38,101 bases of DNA from Thermoclostridium sp. (GTDB taxonomy: Bacteria; Bacillota; Clostridia; DSM-8532), in contig JAGOJH010000020.1 of the NCBI GenBank assembly GCA_017995215.1, positions 1 through 38,101 on the forward strand. The letters run 5' to 3'. A program made the position numbers and the translations under genes. Numbering within the stretch: the stretch's first letter is position 1; every line of letters begins with the position of its first letter. This document shows positions 8,222 through 16,979 of the stretch, in pieces. Under the pieces are notes generated by a model. That model did no database searches. It had not been told where the DNA came from and saw nothing but the letters and a program-made list of their open reading frames with translations.

Positions 8222-9457
8222 ATGAAGCTTACAAATCTTGAAAAGATGGATCCACAGGTTGCACAGGCGATTTATCATGAAGTGGACAGACAGAGGGAAA
8301 ATATCGAATTAATCGCTTCAGAGAATTTTGTCAGCAGAAATGTTCTGGAAGCGATGGGTACTCCCCTGACCAACAAATATGCAGAAGGGTATTCCGGTAA
8401 ACGTTATTACGGCGGCTGCGAGCATGTTGATGTTGTTGAAACCCTGGCGATTGAACGCGCAAAAGATATTTTCAAAGCTGAGCATGCCAATGTTCAGCCA
8501 CATTCGGGCGCACAGGCCAATATGGCTGTTTTCTTTGCAACCATGAACCCGGGGGACACCTTTATGGGCATGAATTTGGCTCATGGAGGGCATTTAAGCC
8601 ATGGTATGGGCATCAACATGTCCGGGAAGTATTTCAAGGTAGTGCCCTATGGTGTTCGACAGGATAATGCACTGATCGATTATGATGCACTGAGAAGCCT
8701 GGCAATTGCCAACAAGCCAAAACTGATCATTGCCGGTGCCAGTGCTTACTCACGGACAATCGATTTCAAAGCCTTCCGTGATGTCTGCGATGAGGTTGGC
8801 GCGTTATTAATGGTAGATATGGCGCATATCGCAGGCTTGGTTGCTGCAGGTGAACATCCAAGTCCCGTACCCTATGCCGATTTCGTTACCACCACCACCC
8901 ATAAAACCCTGCGTGGCCCAAGAGGCGGCATGATCCTGTGCAAGGAAAAATATGCGAAGGATATCGATCGGGCTGTTTTCCCTGGCGTACAGGGCGGTCC
9001 GCTGATGCATATCATTGCAGCAAAGGCAGTGTCGTTTAAGGAAGTGCTGAGCGAAGAGTTCAAACAGTATCAGAGGCAAATAACCAAGAACGCGAAGGCT
9101 CTTGCCCAAGCATTGCAGAGTAATGGATTTGACATTGTTTCGGGCGGTACCGACAATCATATGATGCTTGTAGATTTAACGCGTAAAAACATCACTGGGA
9201 AAGATGCACAGCATATTCTTGATGAAGTGCTGATCACCGTGAACAAGAACGGTATCCCGTTTGATACACAAAAACCCACCATCACCAGCGGCATCCGTGT
9301 CGGAACTCCTGCTGTAACCACCAGAGGGATGAAGGAAGCCGAAATGGAAGAGATCGCAAGGCTAATTGCGATGACGCTCACCAATTTTGAGGGAAACAGA
9401 GAAGAGGTTGTGAGAACCGTCAAGCAGCTGACCTCCCGTTTTCCACTATACGCATAG
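8222..9457 (+). CDS. glyA: serine hydroxymethyltransferase
   Basis: This PLP enzyme interconverts serine plus tetrahydrofolate with glycine plus methylene-tetrahydrofolate, feeding one-carbon metabolism. It has 411 residues, a normal length. Family marks are [58 protein letters not shown] and [15 protein letters not shown], in which K228 should bind PLP. GGAGG (8209-8213) is followed by in-frame ATGs at 8216 and 8222; only 8222 has normal spacing (8 nt) and gives the usual [11 protein letters not shown] start. A consensus promoter lies at 8057-8085. Confidence 0.97.
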   Translation: MKLTNLEKMDPQVAQAIYHEVDRQRENIELIASENFVSRNVLEAMGTPLTNKYAEGYSGKRYYGGCEHVDVVETLAIERAKDIFKAEHANVQPHSGAQANMAVFFATMNPGDTFMGMNLAHGGHLSHGMGINMSGKYFKVVPYGVRQDNALIDYDALRSLAIANKPKLIIAGASAYSRTIDFKAFRDVCDEVGALLMVDMAHIAGLVAAGEHPSPVPYADFVTTTTHKTLRGPRGGMILCKEKYAKDIDRAVFPGVQGGPLMHIIAAKAVSFKEVLSEEFKQYQRQITKNAKALAQALQSNGFDIVSGGTDNHMMLVDLTRKNITGKDAQHILDEVLITVNKNGIPFDTQKPTITSGIRVGTPAVTTRGMKEAEMEEIARLIAMTLTNFEGNREEVVRTVKQLTSRFPLYA

Positions 9458-9495
9458 GAAAATGAAGCCCAAACAGCCGGAACCGAATTGGGTCG

Positions 9496-9524
9496 TTGAC
9501 AAATAACTTTACAGTGTTTATAAT
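9496..9524 (+). promoter_or_regulatory. consensus sigma-A promoter for yceD-rpmF
   Basis: TTGACA (9496-9501), 17 bp, TATAAT (9519-9524), 35 bp before the yceD ATG. A perfect consensus fits a ribosomal protein operon. Confidence 0.85.
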
Positions 9525-9559
9525 GTAGTTTGTTGACTTTTTAACGGCCGGAGGGAATC

Positions 9560-10090
9560 ATGAGAATTGATATATCGGCAGTGAACAGGGTAGCAGGTAC
9601 GCAGCTTACTATCAGCGAGTCCGGCATCATAGCCGACTTAAATGATGTTTTTGGCGTTATCTCGGTTACGCAGCCGGTAGTTTTCAACGGAACCCTGACA
9701 AACCAGGCACAGCTGCTTCGTTTAGATGGAGAAGCCCAATGTACCTACGAAACCCGATGCGATTTTTGTGCTGAACCCATACAAAGGGTGCACCGGGTAG
9801 GTGTTCATGAAGACCTGTTCGAAGAAAAGCCCGATGGCGAAAAACACGACGAGGATCAATTCACTTATCAGGGAAATTGGCTGGAGCTGGACAAGATTCT
9901 GTCGGACAACATCGCCATGACATTACCGATGCATCATCGATGCAAAGAGCAATGTCAAATTATGTGCTCAGAATGCGGAGAACCCGTCACCGGTTCAGGA
10001 TGCGGCTGCGACAAGGATCAGCGCATAGACCCGAGACTGGCCGCTTTGAAAGATTTAGTCGACAAACAACAAGCCGATAAGGCAGATTGA
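9560..10090 (+). CDS. yceD: YceD/DUF177 family protein, partner of ribosomal protein L32
   Basis: This is a 176-residue soluble protein. DUF177 proteins are almost always encoded directly upstream of rpmF, as here, and in some lineages are linked to 23S rRNA accumulation. The family's two cysteine pairs are present: CTYETRCDFC near residue 61, then CKEQCQIMCSECGEPV and a GCGC tail near 134-155, likely a zinc-binding arrangement. GGAGGGAATC precedes the ATG. rpmF starts 28 bp after the stop, so the two form an operon from the promoter at 9496-9524. Confidence 0.88.
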   Translation: MRIDISAVNRVAGTQLTISESGIIADLNDVFGVISVTQPVVFNGTLTNQAQLLRLDGEAQCTYETRCDFCAEPIQRVHRVGVHEDLFEEKPDGEKHDEDQFTYQGNWLELDKILSDNIAMTLPMHHRCKEQCQIMCSECGEPVTGSGCGCDKDQRIDPRLAALKDLVDKQQADKAD

Positions 10091-10118
10091 CCCGATAACC
10101 GGAACGGAGGTGTTATAA

Positions 10119-10298
10119 ATGGCAGTACCAAAGCGAAAAACTTCCAAACAAAGAAAGCATAAAAGAAGGACTCATTTCAAGCTCAGTGCACCGGGGCTGG
10201 TATTATGCTCCCAGTGCCATACCTTGAAGATGGCTCACCGCGTCTGTAAGGAATGCGGTTATTATGATGGCAAGGAAATCGTAAAGGTGGAAGCATAG
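10119..10298 (+). CDS. rpmF: 50S ribosomal protein L32
   Basis: The product has 59 residues: [17 protein letters not shown] at the N-terminus, then a zinc ribbon with CSQC and CKEC and the end [12 protein letters not shown]. Length and order match bacterial L32, a structural protein of the large subunit. GGAGG lies 8 nt before the ATG. It is the second gene of the yceD-rpmF operon. Confidence 0.96.
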   Translation: MAVPKRKTSKQRKHKRRTHFKLSAPGLVLCSQCHTLKMAHRVCKECGYYDGKEIVKVEA

Positions 10299-10526
10299 TC
10301 TGAAAATAGTACAGGAAAAGAAGTAGCAGTTCAAGGGGTTTACGGAATTGAAACGCTTCTGTAGCCTTCGCCATTGGCTGAAAAGACACTGGTAGGGCAA
10401 TTGAAGCGCTTGAACCATAAAACCGGGGGCTGCTATTTATTTTTCATTTTTTACCGCACTGAAGTAAGTTGATTTCCGGGCGCTTAACCCTTGTGGGAAG
10501 CGTGGCAAAGCTGGAGGGGATGAGAA

Positions 10527-11834
10527 ATGAGCAAATTAATCATATCCGGGGTCGAGGATGGAAGTATTGCCCAGGAAGCTGGCATTGAAGCCGGTGACAG
10601 GCTTGTTTCAATCAACGGCCAGCCCATCGGGGATATATTTGACTACCGGTTTCTTTCGTCAGAGGAGGAAGTGCTTCTTGAGGTATACAAGGCCGATGGC
10701 GAATTACTGCAAGTTGAAATAGAAAAGGATGAATGGGAAGAGCTGGGGCTTTCTTTTGAAATGCCATTGCTCGACGAGGAGAAAAGCTGCTGCAACAAAT
10801 GTGTTTTTTGCTTTATCGACCAGTTGCCCAAAGGAATGCGGCCATCTCTCTATTATAAGGACGATGACGCCAGGCTTTCATTTCTATATGGAAACTACAT
10901 TACCATGACCAACATGAAGCAGGAGGAACTTGACAGAATTGTTAGGTATCGCATGTCCCCGGTGAACGTATCGGTTCATACAACAAACCCGCAGTTAAGG
11001 GTTTCCATGCTGAACAACCGCTTTGCAGGAGAGCTGTTTCCAAAGCTGAGGTATCTTGCGGATCAGAATATTCTGCTGAATGCGCAGATTGTTTTATGCC
11101 TCGGTATCAATGACGCCCTCGAATTGGACAGGACCCTTGAAGATTTGGCGGGACTGGCCCCCGCGCTCAACAGTATTTCCATTGTTCCCGTGGGTTTAAC
11201 ACGCTTTCGCACCGGGCTCCCGCTGCTGCAACCCTTTGACAGGAATTCCTCCATCGGGGTCATTGAACAGGTTCAGCGCTGGCAGGATTTTTTTATGGAA
11301 AAAACAGGGTCCAGAAAGGTTTACCTGTCCGATGAATGGTATCTGATGTCTGAGTCGGAACTTCCGCCTTACAGCCATTATGAGGATTTTCCGCAGATTG
11401 AAAACGGGGTGGGGATGGCTGCTTCTTTTCTGCAGGAGTTTGAAGATTCGCTTGCAAGACGCAGAAAAAAACCTGGAGACAAAACTGTCAGCCTGGTTAC
11501 CGGTGTTTTAGCCTCGCGCATTGTGAACGAAGCAGCCCGGCGTGCAAAAATGCGCTTTCCGGGGTTAAGGGTTCTCGTCTATCCGATAGAAAACCAGTTC
11601 TTTGGGAACACTGTTACGGTGACAGGGCTTCTAACCGGAACAGACATCTGCGGGCAACTAAAGGGAAAGCCTCTTGGGGATATGCTGTTGCTGCCTTCGA
11701 ATATGTTCAGGGCGGGAACGGAAATCCTTCTGGATGATCTGCCCATGGATGAGATTGGTAAGACACTGGGTGTTAGCGTCAGAAAAGTGGACATCAGCGG
11801 TGCTGCCTTTCTGAAAGCAATACTGGATGGGTAG
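10527..11834 (+). CDS. DUF512 radical-SAM/PDZ protein of unknown function
   Basis: The 435-residue protein opens with a PDZ-like segment (residues 1-65: EDGSIAQEAGIEAGDRLVSINGQPI). A cysteine cluster follows, C88, C92 and C95 (CxxxCxxC, in CCNKCVFCFIDQLPKGM), the [4Fe-4S]-AdoMet motif of radical-SAM enzymes in the form typical of DUF512 / TIGR03279 proteins. The C-terminal half (VTGVLASRIV, NQFFGNTVTVTGLLTG) is the DUF512 domain. The substrate is unknown. GGAGGGG at about 10513-10519 supports ATG 10527. In many clostridia this gene precedes der (engA); here a glycosyltransferase gene with its own promoter follows. The 228-bp gap before it has an imperfect fold (GTTCAAG with CTTGAAC) but no clear promoter. 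Confidence 0.88.
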   Translation: MSKLIISGVEDGSIAQEAGIEAGDRLVSINGQPIGDIFDYRFLSSEEEVLLEVYKADGELLQVEIEKDEWEELGLSFEMPLLDEEKSCCNKCVFCFIDQLPKGMRPSLYYKDDDARLSFLYGNYITMTNMKQEELDRIVRYRMSPVNVSVHTTNPQLRVSMLNNRFAGELFPKLRYLADQNILLNAQIVLCLGINDALELDRTLEDLAGLAPALNSISIVPVGLTRFRTGLPLLQPFDRNSSIGVIEQVQRWQDFFMEKTGSRKVYLSDEWYLMSESELPPYSHYEDFPQIENGVGMAASFLQEFEDSLARRRKKPGDKTVSLVTGVLASRIVNEAARRAKMRFPGLRVLVYPIENQFFGNTVTVTGLLTGTDICGQLKGKPLGDMLLLPSNMFRAGTEILLDDLPMDEIGKTLGVSVRKVDISGAAFLKAILDG

Positions 11835-11846
11835 CGGGAAATTCTG

Positions 11847-11875
11847 TTTCCGGTTCCTTTATAATGTGTTATAAT
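11847..11875 (+). promoter_or_regulatory. extended -10 promoter for the GT4 gene
   Basis: TGTTATAAT (11867-11875) has the extended TGn element; the -35 is poor (TTTCCG 11847-11852). Another TATAAT stands at 11860-11865. The leader to the ATG at 12034 is about 150 nt and includes the hairpin AACCGG (11979-11984) / CCGGTT (11990-11995). Confidence 0.6.
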
Positions 11876-12033
11876 GGCATCAAACAGACTCCTCCAGACG
11901 TTATGGCGTATTAGTTGATAGTGACTGTAAAGATCGAGCGTACTCATAAATCAGTTGCACAATACAGATATAACAACAAACCGGTATTGCCGGTTGCGTA
12001 ACGTGTGCAGGTAACAAAGCTCAGGGGAGTATT

Positions 12034-13218
12034 ATGGACAATAATTTGGTTACAGGCCAGTTTAATGACGCATTCACACCTGTCATGGATGGTGTGACAA
12101 ATGTAGTGAAGAATTATGCTTACTGGCTTGATAAAAAATATGGCGAAAGCTATGTTGCAACACCGGCTTATCCCGGGTATGTTGACAGAGAGGATTTCCC
12201 GGTGCTGCGTTATTATTCCATCCCAATCAAGAAAAGGGAGCCTTACCGGTTTGGCCTGGAAGTGCTGGATATCAATTTCCGCAGCACGCTTAAAACCATT
12301 CCCTTTGACATTGTTCATGCCCATTGTCCATTTACATCGGGGGTTATTGCTCAGCAAGTTGCAAAGAAAAATAACATTCCTATCGTTGCTACCTTCCATT
12401 CCAAGTTCTATGATGACTTTAAGCAGGTGTTGAAAATCGATGCCTTTGCAAAGATCTGCACACGGGTCGTCATTGATTTTTTCAACAGGGTGGATCAGGT
12501 TTGGACCGTCAGCAAGGGCGCCGCAGATACCCTGCGTGAATATGGCTATAAGGGAAAGGCCGAGGTCATTCCCAATGGAAGTGATTTTGTTATCCCCACC
12601 AACATGGATGCGCTGGTACAGCAGACCGAAGCAAGGTTGAACATTCAAAAGGAAGACCTTGTTCTTCTTTTTGTTGGTCAGCATATCTGGCAAAAGAATA
12701 TCAAGCTCATTGTTGATGCGCTGCAGCGTGTTTCCCAGCATAATATCTCCTATAAAATGTTTTTTATCGGGGATGGCTATGCCCAGGAAGAACTGCAAAA
12801 TTATGTACGGGAGCTGGAGATGACCGATCGCATCACTTTTCTTGGAAAAATACTGGATCGTGATTATTTGCGTTCATTGTTTGCAAGGGCTAATCTGTTT
12901 TTGTTCCCTTCCATTTACGACAACGCTCCTATTGTCGTGCAAGAGGCCGCCGCAGTGGGTACACCGTCTCTGGTCATTGCCGGAAGCAATGCTGCCGAAG
13001 GCATTGTGGACAATGTAAACGGCTTTTTCAGTGATAACGATTCTATTTCCTATGCCAACCGAATCATCCAGATCGTTCAGAACAGGGAAGAATTGAAGAA
13101 CATTGGTGAAAAAGCAAGAATCACGATATACAGGAACTGGGAAAACATAGTAGATGAAGTGTATGACAGATATATTGATATCATTCAAACGTATAAACGC
13201 AAGCACAAAATATCTTGA
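12034..13218 (+). CDS. GT4-family glycosyltransferase
   Basis: A 394-residue GT-B fold enzyme. The N-terminal domain has TPVMDGVTNVVKNYA and FDIVHAHCPFTSGVIA, typical of the GT4 acceptor domain. The C-terminal nucleotide-sugar domain has VIPNGSDF, LLFVGQHIWQKNIKLIVDAL and FPSIYDNAPIVVQEAAAVGTPS. In this last motif the usual E-x7-E is D-x7-E, a conservative change at the first position. It resembles 1,2-diacylglycerol glucosyltransferases of Gram-positive bacteria, which make membrane glycolipids, but the acceptor cannot be told from sequence. There is no transmembrane segment. GGGAG lies 5 nt before the ATG, and the gene appears monocistronic. Confidence 0.87.
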   Translation: MDNNLVTGQFNDAFTPVMDGVTNVVKNYAYWLDKKYGESYVATPAYPGYVDREDFPVLRYYSIPIKKREPYRFGLEVLDINFRSTLKTIPFDIVHAHCPFTSGVIAQQVAKKNNIPIVATFHSKFYDDFKQVLKIDAFAKICTRVVIDFFNRVDQVWTVSKGAADTLREYGYKGKAEVIPNGSDFVIPTNMDALVQQTEARLNIQKEDLVLLFVGQHIWQKNIKLIVDALQRVSQHNISYKMFFIGDGYAQEELQNYVRELEMTDRITFLGKILDRDYLRSLFARANLFLFPSIYDNAPIVVQEAAAVGTPSLVIAGSNAAEGIVDNVNGFFSDNDSISYANRIIQIVQNREELKNIGEKARITIYRNWENIVDEVYDRYIDIIQTYKRKHKIS

Positions 13219-13373
13219 ATGATGGTTTCCGGCTTGAAATATTCATTTATTTATATTAATATGATTCAATGGGCACTGTACAATCAATCCTTCTAACCTG
13301 TATAGCGCTGCTGCCTGCTTGCCAAAATTGGTTATAATTGTATGCCTGTTGAAAATACGAAGGGCTAAACCTG

Positions 13374-13397
13374 TTTTCTGCCTTACTCGGCAGAAAA
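13374..13397. repeat. 9-bp inverted repeat in the mntP leader
   Basis: TTTTCTGCC (13374-13382) and GGCAGAAAA (13389-13397) are exact reverse complements separated by 6 bp, 23 bp before the mntP ATG and downstream of a likely -10 (TATAAT 13333-13338). It could be a metal-regulator operator or an mRNA hairpin. There is no T-tract. No manganese riboswitch (yybP-ykoY) consensus is visible. Confidence 0.45.
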
Positions 13398-13420
13398 TAA
13401 TGTTAATTGGGTGATTAAGT

Positions 13421-13978
13421 ATGGATCTTTTTTTTATCTTGATGCTTGCCGTTGGTCTTGCGATGGACGCTTTTGCGGTTTCAGTATACTGCGGGCTGTG
13501 TGTTTTACAAAAACGAACCTTTCATGCCACGAAAGCAGCCCTGTTTTTTGGTTTTTTTCAATGGGGCATGCTGTCTTTGGGATGGCTGGCCGGTTATACC
13601 TTCCGAACCTTTATCGAACCCGTAGATCATTGGATTGCATTTGTGCTGCTGGCTTTTATTGGTATCAGGATGTGGAAGGAATCTTTAGATGACGAATCAG
13701 AACCACTTGATCTAACCAGCCTGAAGCTAATGCTGACGCTGTCCCTTGCAACAAGCATAGATGCCTTTGCAGCCGGCATCAGCCTTACTGCATTGGGGTA
13801 CCCCATTCTGGTTCCATCAGCCATCGTCGGCGTTGTTACCTTCATCCTGTCATTTCTGGGTGTGCTGCTGGGTTGCTGGCTAACCCAATATGCACGATAC
13901 CGCAAGTATCTGGATCGGATTGGCGCATTGATCTTAATTGGCATTGGATTAAAGATTCTTCTGGAGCATATATTATAG
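13421..13978 (+). CDS. mntP: putative manganese efflux pump MntP
   Basis: A 185-residue, six-helix membrane protein of the MntP (DUF204) family, which exports Mn(II). The duplicated family motif is present twice: AVGLAMDAFAVSV in helix 1 and ATSIDAFAAGIS in helix 4, where the aspartates are expected to line the metal path. The length is normal. The ribosome binding site is modest (GGGTGA at 13410-13415). It stands alone and is convergent with the GT39 gene across the inverted repeat at 14076-14130. Confidence 0.93.
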   Translation: MDLFFILMLAVGLAMDAFAVSVYCGLCVLQKRTFHATKAALFFGFFQWGMLSLGWLAGYTFRTFIEPVDHWIAFVLLAFIGIRMWKESLDDESEPLDLTSLKLMLTLSLATSIDAFAAGISLTALGYPILVPSAIVGVVTFILSFLGVLLGCWLTQYARYRKYLDRIGALILIGIGLKILLEHIL

Positions 13979-14075
13979 CCGCAACTTATTATCAGTTCCT
14001 GCATTTTCAATCCTTAGGGTTGAAAAACGCCTGGTGATGGGCGAATGGGGTTAGTGCGTTCAAGAAGGAAATGAA

Positions 14076-14130
14076 AATCCCCCGATTTGCATGTTTTCCA
14101 GAGAGGTAAAAGCGCAAAAGTCGGGGGATT
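14076..14130. terminator. long hairpin between convergent mntP and GT39 genes
   Basis: The stem AATCCCCCGA (14076-14085) / TCGGGGGATT (14121-14130) continues inward with TTTGC/GCAAA. The strand facing the minus gene ends in ATTTTC, a short T-tract; the plus side has ATTATC. It probably acts as a shared terminator, although the T-tracts are weak. Confidence 0.6.
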
Positions 14131-14155
14131 ATCATATCGGAAAAGAGCTTGCGTA

Positions 14156-16000
14156 TCAGTCAAAATAGAAAATGGGTATATCGATTGAAAGCTCTTCCAT
14201 ATCCAAAGAGAACCTGTTGCTTTCAAAGTCGAGAGGCCCTGTAATCTTAGTGAACTGGTTGGAGTAGCCCAGCCCTTCTGTGGGGATTCCCTTTTTCAAA
14301 TCAAGATCCATGTTTCCATTTTCGTCATGGAACACAAGAACTGAATAGTCACCAAACATCAGGTTTTCAAAGCTTACTTCGATCATATCATCCTTTATTT
14401 CTACGAGCTGGGTATTTACTATCTGGTTTGAACCTTTATATATTACCACAATTGCCTTTCCACTGCCTTTACGGAACCCGTCTGCTCTAACCGTGATGCT
14501 GCCAACTGTTGCAGTGGCAGGTTGGGTATTCTCAGATGCAGTGGCAGGTTGGGTATTCTCAGGTCCCTCCAGCGGAAATGCTGCCTGATACACCATAAAA
14601 CCATAGAAGGACAAAGGTAAACGGAATACGCGCGGCCCTCCCTGGGTCTTCAGCTTCCCCGAGTTCATCCAGGAAGGAATGGAGATACTATCAGTCCCTC
14701 CCGGACGGTAAACCATCCACACCTGTTGATCCTTCGGCAGTTCGTCCAATGACCGGATAATTACTCCATTGGGTTGGAAGGCATCGAAATTACTGAATCC
14801 TCCGGTTCCCTGCCCCACATAATAGTAATTCATATTGTCAGGATAGTAGTAACTGAAGGTTCCGATGGTGTGCTCATCGGTATGCAGGAAGATGTCGTCG
14901 GGCTGAACCTGCAGCGTTTGAACAGCTTCCTTCATGGGGCCGTTGAAACGGTTGGTTAATGTATGATGAATTTGCAGCCCCGAAACAGCCAGTAACAATA
15001 CCAGCGCAATGATGGTAGGGGTGACCTTCTTTCCGAGGTTAGCCACTGCGTATGACAACGCAAGGATGAACAACCCGAGCACGTTGACCATATAACGCTC
15101 CACCAGAACCGGACGGATCACCCAGGAGGCTACTATTCCTGCGATGATGGTTAATAAATAGGTTCCCAAAGCGATGATGGGCAGAATAACCGTTTTGTCC
15201 TTCTGAAAAATTCTGGACAGGATTCCCCAGGAGAGGATGATGGCTGCAATCATATAACAAAATTCCGGAAAGCTTTGGGATAATGGTACACAGGACTTAT
15301 TTGAGAAAGGGTATGAAAATGTTTTTTGGATAACATCAATGCCAACCGGGGGAATCCAGTAGCTTTCTTTTACACGGCTTACTGCACCGGTAAGCTTCAC
15401 AAGCCATGGTATGTAGGCCACTGCCATTGCTGCAGCAGCATACAGAAACGGTATTGGCTTTTTCTTTTTTATCAGGATCATCATAAGGATAAGCGCACAA
15501 ACGATAATAACCGCCAATAAAGCATAATAATGAGTATGGGCGGCTGCGACAGAGAAAATGCAAAACAGGATCCAATCTTTCCGTTTTCCCTCTTCATAGC
15601 TGAAATAGCCGTAAAGAGCGCTTCCAGCAACAAGAAAAGCAGCCCAGGTATACATCCTGGCTTCCTTTGCCATGGAAGTGGTGATAGGCATTGCCAGAGA
15701 AAGAATTGTATAAAGAATTCCTGTGCGATCACCCAAAGCACGCCGGACAGGCCCAATGCCCAATGCAGCCAGCGATAATGCTCCTATCACCGAAAAGGCA
15801 CGCAGACTGAAAACCGTATTCCCGAAGATCAATGTGAAGAGTCGAAGTATCAGATAGTACAGCGGCGGATGGTTGTCTCCGCCTGTAATGCGGATGATAT
15901 CAGCCATGGATCGCCTGACCAGTGCCCCGGTATAGGATTCGTCATACCAAAGGCTTTCATTGGTGATTCCGATAAACAGCAGAACCGTTCCTGCTGCCAT
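14156..16000 (-). CDS. GT39/PMT-like membrane glycosyltransferase fused to a C-terminal DUF2141 domain
   Basis: The frame from ATG 16000 encodes 614 residues. Residues 1 to about 440 are a polytopic glycosyltransferase of the PMT_2 type (ESLWYDESYTG with the catalytic DE pair, then GGDNHPPLYYLILRLF), which uses a polyprenyl-phosphate sugar at the outer membrane face. After a linker carrying a duplicated 9-residue unit (ENTQPATAS / ENTQPATAT), residues about 500-614 match DUF2141: SVLVFHDENGNMDLDL and KGIPTEGLGYSNQF. The fusion is unusual. ATG 16000 begins in the middle of the first membrane helix. The same frame continues upstream as KKLSSRVLLLWGCI but has no start codon. A GGAGGG with two ATGs (16056 and 16052) lies in other frames, separated by a run of eight A's, so the true N-terminus probably involves a frameshift or indel there. 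The gene has its own transcription unit. Confidence 0.85.
   Translation of the reverse strand: MAAGTVLLFIGITNESLWYDESYTGALVRRSMADIIRITGGDNHPPLYYLILRLFTLIFGNTVFSLRAFSVIGALSLAALGIGPVRRALGDRTGILYTILSLAMPITTSMAKEARMYTWAAFLVAGSALYGYFSYEEGKRKDWILFCIFSVAAAHTHYYALLAVIIVCALILMMILIKKKKPIPFLYAAAAMAVAYIPWLVKLTGAVSRVKESYWIPPVGIDVIQKTFSYPFSNKSCVPLSQSFPEFCYMIAAIILSWGILSRIFQKDKTVILPIIALGTYLLTIIAGIVASWVIRPVLVERYMVNVLGLFILALSYAVANLGKKVTPTIIALVLLLAVSGLQIHHTLTNRFNGPMKEAVQTLQVQPDDIFLHTDEHTIGTFSYYYPDNMNYYYVGQGTGGFSNFDAFQPNGVIIRSLDELPKDQQVWMVYRPGGTDSISIPSWMNSGKLKTQGGPRVFRLPLSFYGFMVYQAAFPLEGPENTQPATASENTQPATATVGSITVRADGFRKGSGKAIVVIYKGSNQIVNTQLVEIKDDMIEVSFENLMFGDYSVLVFHDENGNMDLDLKKGIPTEGLGYSNQFTKITGPLDFESNRFSLDMEELSIDIPIFYFD
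14510..14563. repeat. 27-bp tandem duplication inside the GT39-DUF2141 linker
   Basis: Two units, 14510-14536 and 14537-14563, are identical except for the last base. Each is nine codons, so gain or loss keeps the frame. On the minus strand they encode ENTQPATA plus S or T, a flexible Pro/Thr-rich linker between the membrane enzyme and the DUF2141 domain. Confidence 0.9.
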
Positions 16001-16056
16001 AATGCATCCCCATAAGAGAAGAACCCTGGAGCTGAGCTTTTTTTTGTTCCATACAT
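16001..16056 (-). other. 5' end of the GT39 gene with an A8 slippery run
   Basis: On the minus strand GGAGGG is followed by ATG 16056 and ATG 16052, then A8 (T8 on the plus strand at 16038-16045). Reading from ATG 16052 with seven A's gives MEQKKLSSRVLLLWGC, joining in frame to MAAGTVLL at 16000. Reading from ATG 16056 gives an in-frame A-AAA-AAA heptamer, and a -1 slip there enters the same frame. Transcriptional slippage, ribosomal frameshifting, phase variation or an assembly indel could each explain this. Confidence 0.7.
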
Positions 16057-16455
16057 TAGCCCTCCGAAGATTTGTTATTCAATAATAGAACTGTCAATAA
16101 TGTTTTATCACAAATTGAGCTTTCTGGCAACTGAAGGGAACACAATCAAAACAGTTAAAAATATTCCTCACAAGTTTTATGCTGCGGAATATACTGTTAG
16201 TATCAACAATTGAGCCTGGGGGTGCCCACCGATGAAAATCATCGTTCTGAAAATGCCACGCTTCTTGGGAAGTATACTGAAAAGAGTCTTCAACATTCAT
16301 TGAATCAATAGGATGAAGTATATCATACGCAGGCATAAAAGCTTTCAATCATGATCTGCTGTGAAGAACGCATTTGTTCGCGGCTTTTCCAGCCCTTCTA
16401 TTTTTCCTTCAGGAGCTAAATCGACGAATGAACACACAGTCAGTGGAAGGCAAGC
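16057..16455. other. intergenic region between GT39 and rpmB
   Basis: About 400 bp without a convincing gene. A minus-strand frame at 16094-16336 (80 residues from ATG 16336) lacks a ribosome binding site and a recognisable domain. A TTGACA on the minus strand near 16090-16095 may be part of the GT39 promoter, but no good -10 follows at the right distance. I see no repeats or RNA genes. Confidence 0.4.
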
Positions 16456-16482
16456 AAAAACCCCCGGAATAACCCCGGGGGT
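16456..16482 (-). terminator. Rho-independent terminator of rpmB
   Basis: The 8-bp stem 16460-16467 / 16475-16482 (ACCCCCGG with CCGGGGGT) is followed on the minus strand by T5. It sits 40 bp after the rpmB stop. Confidence 0.88.
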
Positions 16483-16522
16483 AATCGTTCTGGAAATTTT
16501 TAATGATAAGAACCGTATCCGC

Positions 16523-16705
16523 TTAAACGGATTTCTTGTTGGAACGCATGCAGCTTGTACAGACATTCAGCCTTTTGGTCTCACCATTGATCGTCAGTTG
16601 GGTTCTTTTCACATTGGTTTTCCAAGCAGTATTGCTTCTTCTGTGTGAATGGCTGACCTGGATACCGAATTTCTGTCCTCTTTCGCATAAATCACATTTT
16701 GCCAT
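16523..16705 (-). CDS. rpmB: 50S ribosomal protein L28
   Basis: The product is 60 residues, MAKCDLCERGQKFGIQVSHS to SCMRSNKKSV. CDLC and CTSC mark the zinc-binding form of L28. AAGGAGG lies upstream of ATG 16705; a longer in-frame frame to 16828 has no support. It is divergent from recG. In many Firmicutes rpmB is followed by asp23, a DAK-domain gene and recG; here an Asp23 gene lies at 22354 and no DAK gene is present. Confidence 0.97.
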   Translation of the reverse strand: MAKCDLCERGQKFGIQVSHSHRRSNTAWKTNVKRTQLTINGETKRLNVCTSCMRSNKKSV

Positions 16706-16833
16706 TGCTACACACCTCCTTATCGTTTTAAATCGGTTATGGTGCCTCAATTCAGGTTTACAGGAAACCATATGTAAGCACTGTTCCGTAATGTTCAATG
16801 TGTATGCAGTTCCCTGGAACCACAGCAACTAAT

Positions 16834-16863
16834 ATTCTAACACAGCCCCATGATGGAATGCAA
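16834..16863 (-). promoter_or_regulatory. promoter of rpmB
   Basis: On the minus strand: TTGCAT (16863-16858), 18 bp, TAGAAT (16839-16834), preceded by TGTGT resembling an extended -10. The leader is about 125 nt. Confidence 0.5.
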
Positions 16864-16979
16864 GCTTTTTTTCACCATCACATTCATATTACTGCAGGAC
16901 CTTTATTCCGATGCATAAGGATTATGATGGATTCAGAAAATCACATATTTCATGCATAAAAACCAAACCGGAGGTTCTT

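Noticed and set aside
13219..13420. A manganese (yybP-ykoY) riboswitch before mntP
   Set aside because: Expected from the gene, but neither conserved block could be found; only the 9-bp palindrome is present.
16094..16348. A minus-strand hypothetical gene between GT39 and rpmB
   Set aside because: No ribosome binding site, no recognisable domain and no promoter; composition looks non-coding.
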